Positions 52,293-62,354 of a stretch of 64,000 nt of DNA are shown here, piece after piece. The DNA is taken from the NCBI GenBank assembly GCA_049323895.1, contig JBMOKT010000023.1:62001-126000 (forward strand), read 5' to 3'. Numbering within the stretch: the first letter of the stretch is position 1; the number at the start of each line of letters is the position of its first letter. This DNA is from JBMOKT01 sp049323895 (GTDB lineage Bacteria > Bacillota > Peptococcia > Peptococcales > BICA1-8). The position numbers were made by a program, and so were the translations under genes. The notes beneath the pieces were generated by a model that was not told the DNA's origin, ran no database searches, and saw nothing but the letters and a program-made list of their open reading frames with translations.

Positions 52293-54284
52293 GTGGAAAT
52301 AAAAATATTGAATGATATTATTGTTATTTTTGGATTAGCAATATTAGTTTTATATCTTTTTACAAGGTTACGGATACCCGCTATCTTGGGATTTTTTGTT
52401 ACAGGAACCTTAGCAGGTCCTTATGGTCTGCAGTTGGTAAAGAATATCCACGAGGTTGAAGTTTTAGCTGAAATTGGCGTGATTTTACTTCTCTTTAGCA
52501 TCGGGATTGAGTTTTCCTTGGAGCAACTGGTAAAAATCAGGAGACTGGTCCTGCTGGGCGGAGGTTTACAGGTAGGTCTGACCATACTAACCTCCTCAAT
52601 AATTTGCTTCCTTGCGGGACTCCCTTGGGGCAGCAGTATATTTATTGGTTTCCTTGTTGCCCTAAGCAGTACAGCAATAGTTTTGAAAATATTGCAGAAC
52701 AATGGTGATGTAAATACTCCCCATGGTAATAATGTGCTGGGGATGTTGATTTTTCAAGATATAATTATTGTTCCTATGCTGCTTTTCTTGCCTTTATTAA
52801 GTGGTACATCCCAAAATATTTTGCTGGATATCAGCTTTCTTCTAATAAAAGTAGCGATAGTTATTTTTCTTTCCGTTATTGCTGCAAAATGGATTGTACC
52901 ATTTATATTACATAGCAGTGCCAAGTCAAAAAACAGCGAGCTTTTCCTCCTCAGCATCATTGCTATCTGCCTTGCAGTAGCCTGGCTTACATCTCAAGCC
53001 GGACTGTCATTGGCCCTTGGTGCATTCCTAGCGGGCTTGATTATATCTGAAACAGAATACAGTCACCAAGCTTTAGGAAATATAATCCCTTTTAGAGATG
53101 CTTTTACAAGTTTTTTCTTTGTCTCCATTGGTATGCTTTTAAATATTAAAGTGTTTTTAAGTACCCCTTTATTAATAACCGGTCTTACTATTGCTGTTGT
53201 TTTAATTAAAGTGCTTCTGGTACTAATAATTGTCCTGTTCTTTTTAAGATATCCTCTTCGTTCTGCTATTTTAGCTGGTCTCAGCCTGGCACAAATCGGA
53301 GAATTTTCATTTATCCTCTCCCAGGCCGGCATTAAAAATAATCTATTATTAGAAAGCCACTATCAAATCTTCATAAGCGTTTCTATCCTTACCATGGCCC
53401 TGACCCCCTACTTAATTATGCTTGCTCCTAAATTAGCCGGCTATATTTCAAGCCTGCCTTTTTTGAACTCTATTCGGGATAAAAACTTTAATGAGGGTCA
53501 AGAGAAAATTAATTTGGAAAATCATCTGGTCATTATTGGTTTTGGCTTAAATGGGAGACACCTTAAAAAAGTGGCAGAGAAAACCCACATTCCTTTTATT
53601 GTCCTGGAGATTAACCCTGAAACTGTAAGAACAGAAAAGAAAAAAGGTACACCTATTTATTACGGTGACCCCTCACAGGAAATAATCCTTGAAAATATTA
53701 ATATTAAAAAAGCTAGGGCTGCCGTTATCGCTATATCTGATTCAGCAGCTACCCAAAGAATTATAGATGCTATACGCAAAAATAATCCCCATATTTATAT
53801 ATTGGCCCGCACCCCTTATCTGCAGGAGGTTAAGACTTTATATGAACTTGGTGCCAGTGAGGTTATTCCCCAGGAATTTGAAACTTCTATTGAAATATTC
53901 AGTCGGGTACTTGATAAGTATTTAGTACCTAAAGATGAGATTGAGGAAATTATTAAGGATATTAGAAGTGATGGTTATGAGATGCTCCGTGACCTTTCAA
54001 CAGAAAACTTCAAGGGTAAAGAAGATATCATGAATTTACATTTGTCAGATGTTGAAATTAGTACACTGAGAGTATGTCCCCATTCTTTCTTGGTCGATAA
54101 AACATTAAAAGAGGTTAACCTCAGAAAAAACCATGGAATTACTGTTTTGGCCATACGCAGAAATAAGAACATGATTCCAAACCCCCATGGTGATACCAAA
54201 ATTCTTGCTGGGGATTTGATTATGGTTTTAGGCGAACCGCACAACATAAGCAAAATTTGTTTTGATTATAAGCTGAATAGCTAG
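52293..54284 (+). CDS. CPA2-type cation:proton antiporter with TrkA-N and TrkA-C domains
   Basis: 663 residues from GTG 52293 behind GAGGAG. About twelve membrane helices (5-385) contain the KefB-like elements GEIGVILLLFSIGIEFS, ALSSTAIVLKIL and LALGAFLAGLIISETEY. A cytoplasmic TrkA-N domain (about 410-530) has VIIGFGLNGRHLKKVAEK, and a TrkA-C domain (about 575-660) closes it. It would exchange K+ or Na+ for protons under nucleotide control. Stand-alone gene. Confidence 0.93.
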   Translation: MEIKILNDIIVIFGLAILVLYLFTRLRIPAILGFFVTGTLAGPYGLQLVKNIHEVEVLAEIGVILLLFSIGIEFSLEQLVKIRRLVLLGGGLQVGLTILTSSIICFLAGLPWGSSIFIGFLVALSSTAIVLKILQNNGDVNTPHGNNVLGMLIFQDIIIVPMLLFLPLLSGTSQNILLDISFLLIKVAIVIFLSVIAAKWIVPFILHSSAKSKNSELFLLSIIAICLAVAWLTSQAGLSLALGAFLAGLIISETEYSHQALGNIIPFRDAFTSFFFVSIGMLLNIKVFLSTPLLITGLTIAVVLIKVLLVLIIVLFFLRYPLRSAILAGLSLAQIGEFSFILSQAGIKNNLLLESHYQIFISVSILTMALTPYLIMLAPKLAGYISSLPFLNSIRDKNFNEGQEKINLENHLVIIGFGLNGRHLKKVAEKTHIPFIVLEINPETVRTEKKKGTPIYYGDPSQEIILENINIKKARAAVIAISDSAATQRIIDAIRKNNPHIYILARTPYLQEVKTLYELGASEVIPQEFETSIEIFSRVLDKYLVPKDEIEEIIKDIRSDGYEMLRDLSTENFKGKEDIMNLHLSDVEISTLRVCPHSFLVDKTLKEVNLRKNHGITVLAIRRNKNMIPNPHGDTKILAGDLIMVLGEPHNISKICFDYKLNS

Positions 54285-54290
54285 ATTTGC

Positions 54291-54312
54291 AAACGCCGTA
54301 AAGGCGTTTTTA
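54291..54312 (+). terminator. Terminator after the antiporter gene
   Basis: AAACGCC and GGCGTTTTTA around GTAAA. Confidence 0.8.
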
Positions 54313-54371
54313 CTTTTATAAACTTTTATGATATACTATTTGGTATGTGAAAAAAGAGAGGACTATAAAAC

Positions 54372-55967
54372 GTGCAGAAAATATATCAAAAAATAAAAGA
54401 AGAAACCGAATCCAGACGGACCTTTGCCATCATCTCCCACCCTGATGCCGGCAAAACCACTTTGACGGAAAAGCTTCTCCTTTTTGGTGGTGCCATAAGA
54501 CTTGCCGGAACTGTAAAAGGGAGAAAATCAAAAAAGTTTGCAACCTCAGATTGGATGGAGATTGAAAAACAAAGGGGAATTTCTGTTACATCAAGTGCCT
54601 TGCAGTTCTCCTACCAGGACTTTCAGATAAACATTCTTGATACACCCGGACACCAGGACTTTAGTGAAGATACCTACCGTACACTTACAGCAGCGGATAG
54701 CGCAGTAATGCTGATAGATGCTGCCAAAGGGGTAGAGGCACAAACCATAAAACTTTTTACAGTGTGCCGTAATAAAGGTATTCCTATCTTCACCTTTATT
54801 AATAAACTTGACAGGCACGGCAAGGAACCGCTAGAACTATTGGAAGAACTGGAAAACGTTTTAGGCATCCGTTCCTGTCCTATGAATTGGCCTATTGGGA
54901 TGGGCAATGATTTTCAAGGCATCTATAATAGACATGATAATACCTTGGAATTATATACCGGTAAGGAGAAACGGGAACTTATTATTGCAGACAGCAGGGG
55001 TATAGATAATCCTATTATTTCGGATAACTTAAGTCAAGTGCACTATAAAAAGCTATATGAAGATATTGATTTATTGAATATTGCGGGTGACCCCTTTGAT
55101 TTTCAGAAAATCCAGGAGGGAAAACTAACTCCGGTCTTTTTTGGTAGTGCAATAAGCAATTTCGGAGTACAGACTTTCCTTGATACCTTTTTACATCTTG
55201 CTCCCTCGCCCAGACCCCAAAATAGTAATATAGGTCCGGTCGATACTGTAAATGCAGGATTCTCAGGATTTATCTTTAAGATTCAGGCTAACATGAATCC
55301 AACCCATCGGGACAGATTAGCTTTCCTTCGTATCTGTTCAGGTAAATTTGAACGGGGTATGACCGTTAACCATGTTCGGACAGGTAAAACTATACGCCTG
55401 GCGCAGCCACAACAATTTTTGGCCCAAGACCGTAATATTATTGATGAGGCTTTCCCCGGAGACATTATCGGCATATATGACCCCGGCATTTTCAGAATTG
55501 GTGATACTGTATGTCTGGAAGGTTCTTTTGAATACGAAAAGATTCCCCAGTTCCCCCCGGAGCATTTTGCAAGGGTCACAAATAAAGACCCCATGAAATA
55601 TAAGCAGTTCCAGAAGGGAATCAACCAGTTAGTAGAAGAAGGGACAATCCAAATTTATAGAACCTTTTTGAACCGTACCGATGATGTAATCTTAGGGGTG
55701 GTTGGTCGACTGCAATTTGAGGTCTTTGAATACCGTTTAAAATCAGAGTACGGTGTGACTATTCTGCTCGACCACTTACAATATCAATTTGCCAAATGGA
55801 TAGAGGTTGGCAAGGATTTTGACCTCACCAGGCTAAATAGCAGCAGTACTGTATGTGTAAAAGATCAGGAGGATCGTACTGTTGTTCTCTTCGAAAGTGA
55901 TTTTTCACTCAGATGGTTAGAAAAAAATATGCCGGAAATCAAGTTTTCCGACACGCCTATAGAATAA
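54372..55967 (+). CDS. prfC: Peptide chain release factor 3 (RF3)
   Basis: 531 residues from GTG 54372, with GAGAGGA upstream. GTPase motifs: ISHPDAGKTTLTEKL, DTPGHQDFSEDTYR and FINKLDR. The switch region GRKSKKFATSDWMEIEKQRG is typical of RF3. Domains II and III are complete. RF3 recycles RF1 and RF2 after termination. A terminator follows. Confidence 0.96.
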   Translation: MQKIYQKIKEETESRRTFAIISHPDAGKTTLTEKLLLFGGAIRLAGTVKGRKSKKFATSDWMEIEKQRGISVTSSALQFSYQDFQINILDTPGHQDFSEDTYRTLTAADSAVMLIDAAKGVEAQTIKLFTVCRNKGIPIFTFINKLDRHGKEPLELLEELENVLGIRSCPMNWPIGMGNDFQGIYNRHDNTLELYTGKEKRELIIADSRGIDNPIISDNLSQVHYKKLYEDIDLLNIAGDPFDFQKIQEGKLTPVFFGSAISNFGVQTFLDTFLHLAPSPRPQNSNIGPVDTVNAGFSGFIFKIQANMNPTHRDRLAFLRICSGKFERGMTVNHVRTGKTIRLAQPQQFLAQDRNIIDEAFPGDIIGIYDPGIFRIGDTVCLEGSFEYEKIPQFPPEHFARVTNKDPMKYKQFQKGINQLVEEGTIQIYRTFLNRTDDVILGVVGRLQFEVFEYRLKSEYGVTILLDHLQYQFAKWIEVGKDFDLTRLNSSSTVCVKDQEDRTVVLFESDFSLRWLEKNMPEIKFSDTPIE

Positions 55968-55990
55968 AACCCCGCAAGGGGTTTTATCTT
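55966..55990 (+). terminator. Terminator after prfC
   Basis: AAAACCCC-GCAA-GGGGTTTT. It overlaps the prfC stop. Confidence 0.88.
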
Positions 55991-56046
55991 TAGTTGCCAT
56001 TAATTTTCAGAGAGCAAGTGAGTGAGTAGGCTATGTTTCTATTTAA

Positions 56047-57004
56047 TTACGATTTAACTTTCAAATAAGGGAATTTACCCCTTTCTACATAGCTTGTATG
56101 CAGGTATCTATTTGCCGTTTCAGACAAGGGTTTTCCCAAAAATTCTTCATATATTTGTTTAATCCTTGGGTTTTCATGGGATCTTCTAATTTTTTTATTA
56201 TCATCCACATTATATAAGGCATCTGCCCTGTTATGGCGGTAATCCAAAGAAATTTGCTTATAATACTATCTTATATGCAGTACGGAGAGCGGCTTCAAAA
56301 AGCCCGCCGGTTGCACCAAAAATCATTCCCGCACCGCTGTACTGATCAAAAGGTTCATCATACTCCTCATCTGAAAGCTTCGTAAAATCCATACCAACCT
56401 GACGTATCATTCTGGCTAACTCCCGGGTAGTTAACACATAGTCTACGTCTTGAGAATATTCCGTTCCCATCTCAGGGCGGGCTGCTTCATATTTTTTGGC
56501 AGTACATGGCATGATAGCAACATTAACAATATTTTTAGGATCAAGACCATATTTATTGGCGTACCAGGATTTCGTTAAGGCTCCGCACATTTCGTGGGGA
56601 GATTTACAAGATGATAAATGTGGTAAAAACTCAGGAATGCCGGGGATATCCGCCGGACTTAAGCGGCCATAAACTTTATCGTTGATAGTAATTACCGGGG
56701 CTAAACCACAAGCTCCAATACACCTGGTAACTTTGATATCAAACAATTTATCCAAGGTAGTTTCCCCTTCTTTAATATGCAGTTCTTCTTCAATGGTTTT
56801 TAAAATTTCCTGTGAACCCTTAATATAACAAGCTGTCCCCATACAAACATTAATGTTGTACTTGCCTTGTGGTTCTTCGGAAAATAGAGAATAAAAACTT
56901 ACTACACCAAGGTAACTATTTAAGTATTTTTTGGAAAAAGACTTTATTTTATATAATGTAAATAATCCGGAACGACACAGGGGTCGTTCCCTAAAATTAG
57001 GCAT
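56047..57004 (-). pseudogene. Remnant of an electron-bifurcating [FeFe]-hydrogenase: HydC front joined to HydA end
   Basis: Two frames on the minus strand. The 56258-57004 frame starts as a NuoE/HydC thioredoxin-like [2Fe-2S] protein (FYSLFSEEPQGKYNINV, CMGTAC, CIGACGLAP). It then jumps inside SCKSPHEMCGALTKSW to the H-cluster domain of HydA (AIMPCTAKKYEAARPEMG, GAGMIFGATGG). The 56047-56247 frame carries the HydA end (RADALYNVDDNKKIRRSHENP). HydB, the HydA ferredoxin region and the first H-cluster motif are missing, and the last part is out of frame. No functional enzyme can result. An inverted repeat sits at the 5' edge. Confidence 0.85.
56969..56990. repeat. GGAACGAC inverted repeat, second copy
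   Basis: GGAACGAC-ACAGGG-GTCGTTCC, followed by CTA. It matches 11068-11089 with one mismatch. It lies at the broken 5' edge of the hydrogenase remnant. Confidence 0.75.
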
Positions 57005-57105
57005 TAACTAGCAAAAACAAACAAAAAAGCCAGGAATCCCTCCAATTTCTTCCTGGGGTTTTGTATTGTTTAATTAATATTTTCCTCATAGGAAGTAGGG
57101 GTAGG

Positions 57106-57321
57106 TCACTTAAATAATTCCAATATGGTTTTTAATGCCGTTTCAATATACGTAGAGGGATTGAGTATTTTTATCCCTAGCACTTGAGGGATGCTTAAGA
57201 CCATACCTAACAGCAGGTACCCTGAAAAAGCCACCAATTCCCGCCACATCTTCTTTTTTACCAAACCCGGTACCTCGAATAGGATTACGGCGATGAACAT
57301 TAGGAGCAGTAAAGCAATCAT
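57106..57321 (-). CDS. Small two-helix membrane protein of the germinant receptor operon (D-subunit-like)
   Basis: 71 residues from ATG 57319-57321, with GGGTGA just upstream; a GTG at 57331-57333 is the alternative. Two hydrophobic helices (LLLLMFIAVILF and FSGYLLLGMVLSIPQVL) flank a basic loop (LVKKKMW). Some gerA-type operons encode such a small D subunit after the C subunit. It begins 16 bp after gerC, the last gene of the operon. Confidence 0.7.
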   Translation of the reverse strand: MIALLLLMFIAVILFEVPGLVKKKMWRELVAFSGYLLLGMVLSIPQVLGIKILNPSTYIETALKTILELFK

Positions 57322-57337
57322 ATTTTCACCCACTTAT

Positions 57338-58513
57338 TTATTCTTCCGGGGTACCGGCCCGCTTGGTTAAAAGGCCGATCTCCCGCACATATGCAGCTAT
57401 TTCAATATTTATCTCAGCCTCCGCAAATTTCGTATCCCATTGTTCTTTTAGTTCCTGCCAGGCTTTTTTGTATTTCCGGTGGAAAGCGTTTCCGAAGCCG
57501 AAAATATCAACTCCGTACTCTTTCTGGGCTTTCTCTAGAGCGATCATGGCCTCTTTTTTTATCTCCACCGCCATTTTCTTCTCCAGAGCCCTGATCATCT
57601 CAGGTTTAGCCAGATCCTTGCGACTTTGTTGTTCAATCATGTCTCCCTCTGCTTTTACTTTGATAGTAAACCGGATATTTTCCCCGTCGTATTCGGGTAT
57701 AACCTTCGTACCTCCCCGCCGGATTTTGATAGAAACTTCTTTATCCGGTTCACCCGGGCTAGGTACAGTTACTACTCCTTTGATAGGCTCACCCTTTAAC
57801 CAAAGTAGGCCCCTGGTCTCATAATCATCCAGCCAGCCAATCAGCTTTTGTTCTTTAAATACCCCTAAACCAGATATTTCTACCTGCTTATGGATTTGCA
57901 TCTCCTGACCCGGCCCTGGTGTAACACCTATTTCCTTTACCTCAACCCCAGTGGCTACTGGCTGTATCCCCTTGCTGGCCAGCATCTCGGTAAATTCCAA
58001 AATTTGTACGGCATAGCCGGTCCTCATCCTCGTCAAGAGGCTAGCGGCCTGGGCCGAAGTTTTCTCCATGTCTGAATAGGTTTCCAAGAAATTTTTAGCC
58101 TCTCCTTTGGCTATTAGAACCCGCATAGTTTCCCGGGGCTCCCTGCTGCGTTGAAAGAAATTTGTAACCATATCGGTTCCCTTTCTAGCCATTTCTTCCC
58201 CTATGACCAGAATAAGACAATGATCCCAGAAAATTTCACGTGTCACCTTTTTGGCCAGGTGACTTTGGGCCTCCTCAATGGTTTTGCCTTCTGCGGAGAT
58301 TACCCAGTTTGTGGCATTGCTTCCCTGGCCGCTGGCGGCGAAAGCACCAGGTTTAGCTATCTGCACCGTCAGCCTCAACGGACCCTCCGCCGTCAAGTCA
58401 ACTCCCGCCCCCAGCACAATGGCAATTTCCGTAACTTCCTTACGGCTCCAGCAACCTCCCAGGAGGATAGTCAGCATTGTCAGTAGAAGAAATATGGTAA
58501 TTTTCCCCTTCAA
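57338..58513 (-). CDS. gerC: Ger(x)C-type spore germination lipoprotein
   Basis: 391 residues. Signal peptide with lipobox LTILLGGC (Cys21) followed by WSRKEVTEIAIVLGAGVD, the family start. The C-terminal region (KIRRGGTKVIPEYDGENIRFTIKVKAEGD) belongs to the Ger(x)C domain. It is the C subunit of a germinant receptor at the spore inner membrane. The start overlaps gerB by 4 bp. Confidence 0.93.
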   Translation of the reverse strand: MKGKITIFLLLTMLTILLGGCWSRKEVTEIAIVLGAGVDLTAEGPLRLTVQIAKPGAFAASGQGSNATNWVISAEGKTIEEAQSHLAKKVTREIFWDHCLILVIGEEMARKGTDMVTNFFQRSREPRETMRVLIAKGEAKNFLETYSDMEKTSAQAASLLTRMRTGYAVQILEFTEMLASKGIQPVATGVEVKEIGVTPGPGQEMQIHKQVEISGLGVFKEQKLIGWLDDYETRGLLWLKGEPIKGVVTVPSPGEPDKEVSIKIRRGGTKVIPEYDGENIRFTIKVKAEGDMIEQQSRKDLAKPEMIRALEKKMAVEIKKEAMIALEKAQKEYGVDIFGFGNAFHRKYKKAWQELKEQWDTKFAEAEINIEIAAYVREIGLLTKRAGTPEE

Positions 58514-59613
58514 GCTTTCTTCCCTCCCTTTCTCCGCGCCATAGCTACGATCATCAATACCAGAGGGATCCCCACCTCAAATATGATTAGTAGCATTGGC
58601 ACATAGACCTTGGTAATAAAATGCAGCATATCCACAATACTCTCGCCCCATTGTAAAATTGATAAGGCTACCAGGATGATCCCTACAGGCAACACTAGTG
58701 GTCGGTAATCCCGGAGCTCCAGCAGCTGGGCACTACCCAAGACTGCAGCATAATAAAACACCCCGATTTTAAAAAACCCTCCCAGGATCCAGGCCAGAAC
58801 AATGACTGTCTCAAGCCGTTCCAGAGAATTACCGACGGTAATTAACCGGGCGGCGTTAAAAACTGGGAATATCCAGTTGCCCGTCAGGTCAGGCCCAAAG
58901 ATTAAAAGGACCTCCAGGATGCTGGCTGTCAAAAAAAAGCTAACCAGCAAGACAGATAAGACGGCAACACGATGAGCTTCCTTGGGTTTATTAAGATAGG
59001 GGATGATCATGGTTAGAGTAATAATCTCCCCTAACCACATAGTAGGAACGAAAGCTCCCTTCACAATAGGGAGCAGCCCTGCGTCAAAAAACGGCAGTAG
59101 TCTAGAAAATTTCATATTGCCTGTAGACAAAATGTAAACCATGGCCAGTAGTACTGTAGTCGGTATCAGCAGCTGATTAGCCCGGCTTAACACCTCAAGT
59201 CCGTTCCGGACTGCATAGGCTGCTACAATAACCACCACAATGTGAAAAACTATAATGGGAGTGTCGGGCATTAAGACTGTAACCAAGAAGGAGCCGAACT
59301 CCCTGACCACCCCAGATCCTATCGTAAGAAAATAAAGCCAGATATAGAGGAAACTCACCATTTTCCCTAACCCTTTGCCTAGAATTTCCTCCATATATTC
59401 AAAGAGGGTTTTCCCCGGGAAACGCAGGCTTAAACTCACTACCAGCCAGGCAATCAATAGTCCGCCCAGAGTGGCAATGATAATTGAGAGCCAGGCATCC
59501 TGCCGGGCAGACTTTACAGTAACAGCAGGAACAGTAAGGACAGCTGTGGGCAGTATCATGCTTAACATTAGCAGAATGGCCTGTATGCTAGTAATTTTCC
59601 CCTTTTCCAGCAT
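58510..59613 (-). CDS. gerB: GerB-type germination permease
   Basis: 367 residues, about ten membrane helices, APC-superfamily pattern. ITSIQAILLMLSMILPTAVL opens the first helix and LPFFDAGLLPIVKGAF lies mid-protein. It would form the ligand-binding transporter-like B subunit of the receptor. Germinant unknown. Confidence 0.92.
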   Translation of the reverse strand: MLEKGKITSIQAILLMLSMILPTAVLTVPAVTVKSARQDAWLSIIIATLGGLLIAWLVVSLSLRFPGKTLFEYMEEILGKGLGKMVSFLYIWLYFLTIGSGVVREFGSFLVTVLMPDTPIIVFHIVVVIVAAYAVRNGLEVLSRANQLLIPTTVLLAMVYILSTGNMKFSRLLPFFDAGLLPIVKGAFVPTMWLGEIITLTMIIPYLNKPKEAHRVAVLSVLLVSFFLTASILEVLLIFGPDLTGNWIFPVFNAARLITVGNSLERLETVIVLAWILGGFFKIGVFYYAAVLGSAQLLELRDYRPLVLPVGIILVALSILQWGESIVDMLHFITKVYVPMLLIIFEVGIPLVLMIVAMARRKGGKKA

Positions 59614-59625
59614 CTGATTTATCCC

Positions 59626-61149
59626 CTACCTTTTTACCCTTTTTTTCGAAGGTCTTGGTTTTAACCCCCATCCCTGCCTTTTCCGGTTTCGACCTGTAAT
59701 AAGCCGGGGACGGGATAACATAGCCCACCAGGGTGCCCGATAGACTGAATCGGTCAAGTCAGCGCCGATAGTCGGAGCCAACGGGGCCAGATAAGGAACA
59801 CCGAGGGACCTCAGTGTGCACATGTGAATGGCAATGATGGCTGCTCCACTGATTAACCCAACCAGTCCTAATGCACCTGACAAAACCATTAAAAAGAACC
59901 TTAACAAACGAAATGACACACCGGGACTATAAGCAAAGACAAAAGAAGCCATACCGGTAAAAACAACCACAATGACAGTGATGGCAGTGACTAAACCTGC
60001 CTGTACCGATACCAACCCTAAGACCATGGCTGCTACAATACTTACAACGGGGCCGATGGACTGCGACAAGCGATTTCCTGCCTCCCTTAAAATTTCGAAA
60101 GCCACTTCCACGATCAATACCTCTAAAAAGACCGGGAAAGGGACCACCTCTCGTTGGGCAGTGATACCCAGCAAGAGTGGGGTGGGGAGTAGTTCATGGT
60201 GGAAACTTAACACAGCAATATACAAAGAAGGCAGTATCAAAGATACAATCATAGATATAAACCGGATAAGCCGTACGGCGGAAGCAAATATAGACCGCTC
60301 GTAATAATCATCGGGAGCCTGGAGATACTCAACAAACAAGTTAGGTATAGTTAGGGCAGTCGGGGTCCCATCTACCATAATAACCACCCGTCCTTCCAAG
60401 AGCATAGCTGCCGCCCGATCCGGCTTCTCGGTATGATAAATGGTAGGAAAAGGAGTCCAGGGATTATCTTCGAGCAGTTCCTCAATATATCCGCTTTCCA
60501 GGATGGCATCAACTTCTATTCTTTCTAGCCGACTTTTCACTTCAGCTACCAGTTTCTCGTCCACAATCCCATCGATATAAACCAAGGCTACGTCGGTATC
60601 ACTAACCTTACCTAACCTTAACGTCTCGATCTTCAGGTTAGGACTTTTTATTTTCCGCCGAATGAGGGCTGTATTGATCCGTAAGGTCTCAACAAAGGAT
60701 TCCCGCGGCCCCCGTGCTGTCGGCTCAGCTTGGGTTTCGCCAACAGAACGCATTTCCCACCCCCTGGTCCCATTTACCAGGGCCATAGCCTGACCGTCCA
60801 CCAATAATACCGTATCACCGGAGAGTATAGCATGAATAATATCCTGCAACTGATCGGTTTCCTTTAGCTGAGGGCTACACAGACCTCGCTCTTTGATGAA
60901 TTCCAGCGCCCCTGCTTTGGTAATCACCCGACCAGAAACGGTCAGTGGTACTTCCAAAGTTAATGCCCGCATGATCTGATCGCTGATTTGACCCGGATCC
61001 GCCAGACCATCTATGTAAATCAAGGCCAGCCTAATCCGCTCATTCTGGGCAAAGATAAATTCCCTGTAAACCACATCACTGCACTTATTCAATTCCTCTT
61101 TAATCTGCTGGAGGTTAATATCCAGATCCTCGCTTAAAGATTTAATCAC
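59626..61149 (-). CDS. gerA: GerA-type germinant receptor A subunit
   Basis: 507 residues. The N-terminal soluble domain (about 1-290) has VALVYIDGIVDEKLVAEVK and LLEGRVVIMVDGTPTALTIPN. At least four membrane helices follow (SMIVSLILPSLYIAVLSF, EVLIVEVAFEILREAGNRL). The end RNRKRQGWGLKPRPSKKRVKR is highly basic. It is the first gene of the operon gerA-gerB-gerC-D. GC is visibly higher here than in flanking genes. Confidence 0.95.
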   Translation of the reverse strand: MIKSLSEDLDINLQQIKEELNKCSDVVYREFIFAQNERIRLALIYIDGLADPGQISDQIMRALTLEVPLTVSGRVITKAGALEFIKERGLCSPQLKETDQLQDIIHAILSGDTVLLVDGQAMALVNGTRGWEMRSVGETQAEPTARGPRESFVETLRINTALIRRKIKSPNLKIETLRLGKVSDTDVALVYIDGIVDEKLVAEVKSRLERIEVDAILESGYIEELLEDNPWTPFPTIYHTEKPDRAAAMLLEGRVVIMVDGTPTALTIPNLFVEYLQAPDDYYERSIFASAVRLIRFISMIVSLILPSLYIAVLSFHHELLPTPLLLGITAQREVVPFPVFLEVLIVEVAFEILREAGNRLSQSIGPVVSIVAAMVLGLVSVQAGLVTAITVIVVVFTGMASFVFAYSPGVSFRLLRFFLMVLSGALGLVGLISGAAIIAIHMCTLRSLGVPYLAPLAPTIGADLTDSVYRAPWWAMLSRPRLITGRNRKRQGWGLKPRPSKKRVKR

Positions 61150-61534
61150 TTTTTCACCTTCTTATACCTGTGAAACTAGTTTCTCCCTTAATCAGGCTTT
61201 ATTTTATCGCTAATTTGCCAATCCATTTTCATATATAATGAAATTTATATTACTTTATGTTCTGTAATAAATGAATTAATATGCATATGATCTATTTTTC
61301 CTCAAAAAAATCGGTCTTAAAAGACCGACACAGATTGTAGACAAACCGTTGTCAAGCTGCTATGCTTGGAAACGGTTTTTTGTTAAATGCAAACTTTTTA
61401 TGAAGTAAAGCAAAAATATCACCAAAAGAGGGAGCTACGGGTGGCAGCATGCCTCATTTTTTCTTCCATTATAGCTCTCAATAAATGATCTTCTGGTATA
61501 AAATCTTCGCCAGTTCTTGTAAACAGTCACTGTA
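61150..61534. other. Gene-free 385-bp stretch with two hairpins
   Basis: TCGGTCTT / AAGACCGA at 61311-61328 and AAACCGTT / AACGGTTT at 61343-61378 with a T-rich end. The second may terminate plus-strand transcription or close the broken ABC gene. No ORF supported. Confidence 0.5.
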
Positions 61535-62228
61535 TCATGCATCAAGATACCCCCGCTGACGAATCTTCGGGTTAAGCAAGGCATAAGAGAGGTCAACCAG
61601 CAGGTTGACTAGAGTATACATAGTTGCCATTAATAGAACACACCCCTGTACCACCGGAATATCTTTCGCCAGAATGGAATCCATCAATAATTTACCAATC
61701 CCCGGCCAGGTAAAAACGGCCGCCACAATTATGGAACCTCCGAGTAGATGCCCAAACTGAAGGCCGATAATTGTAACAACAGGGATCAGAGCATTCGGCA
61801 AGGCATGTCGCCAAATAATCTCTTTTTCTGTCAAACCTTTCGAACGGGCAGTAAGAATGTAGTCCTGGTGCAGTACCTCCAGAATGCCTACCCGCATGAT
61901 ACGGGTGGTAATGCTGACCATGCCGATTCCCAAGGTAACGCTGGGAAGAACAAGGTGTTTAAGCTCTCCATAACCTGTTACGGAAAATAGGTTAAGTTTT
62001 AAAGAAAACATAATAATCAGTAGGAGTCCCAACCAGAAATTAGGCATGGAAACACCCAATAGCGCTCCCAGACGATATGCATAATCGATTACTGAATTTC
62101 TTTTGACCGCTGATAAGATGCCCAGAGGAACAGCAATAATCAATGAAAGAAAAGTTCTGAAAATAGCATGCTGTAGCCGGTAACTTTAAGAGATACCCTT
62201 TGACATAATCTTTCATGACCACCGCCAC
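61535..62228 (-). pseudogene. Frameshifted and truncated DppB-type peptide/nickel ABC permease
   Basis: The 61535-62143 frame has GVSMPNFWLGLLLIIMFSL, TARSKGLTEKEIIWRHALPNALIPV (EAA loop) and GSIIVAAVFTWPGIGKL, all DppB motifs. The N-terminal half is missing. An overlapping frame up to 62228 continues the homology upstream (DYVKG and KLPAT), so a frameshift separates them near 62170-62185 and further material is deleted. No partner genes are present. Not functional. Confidence 0.85.
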
Positions 62229-62354
62229 GCATATTCAAGATATTTTTACTGTGGTAAACCTTTGCTACATAATTTAAAAGAAATAATTGATAGTGATTGT
62301 GTATTCAAGTGCATAAATACCTTGGAGTTAAATAATAAAATTCTTCATCCCAAT

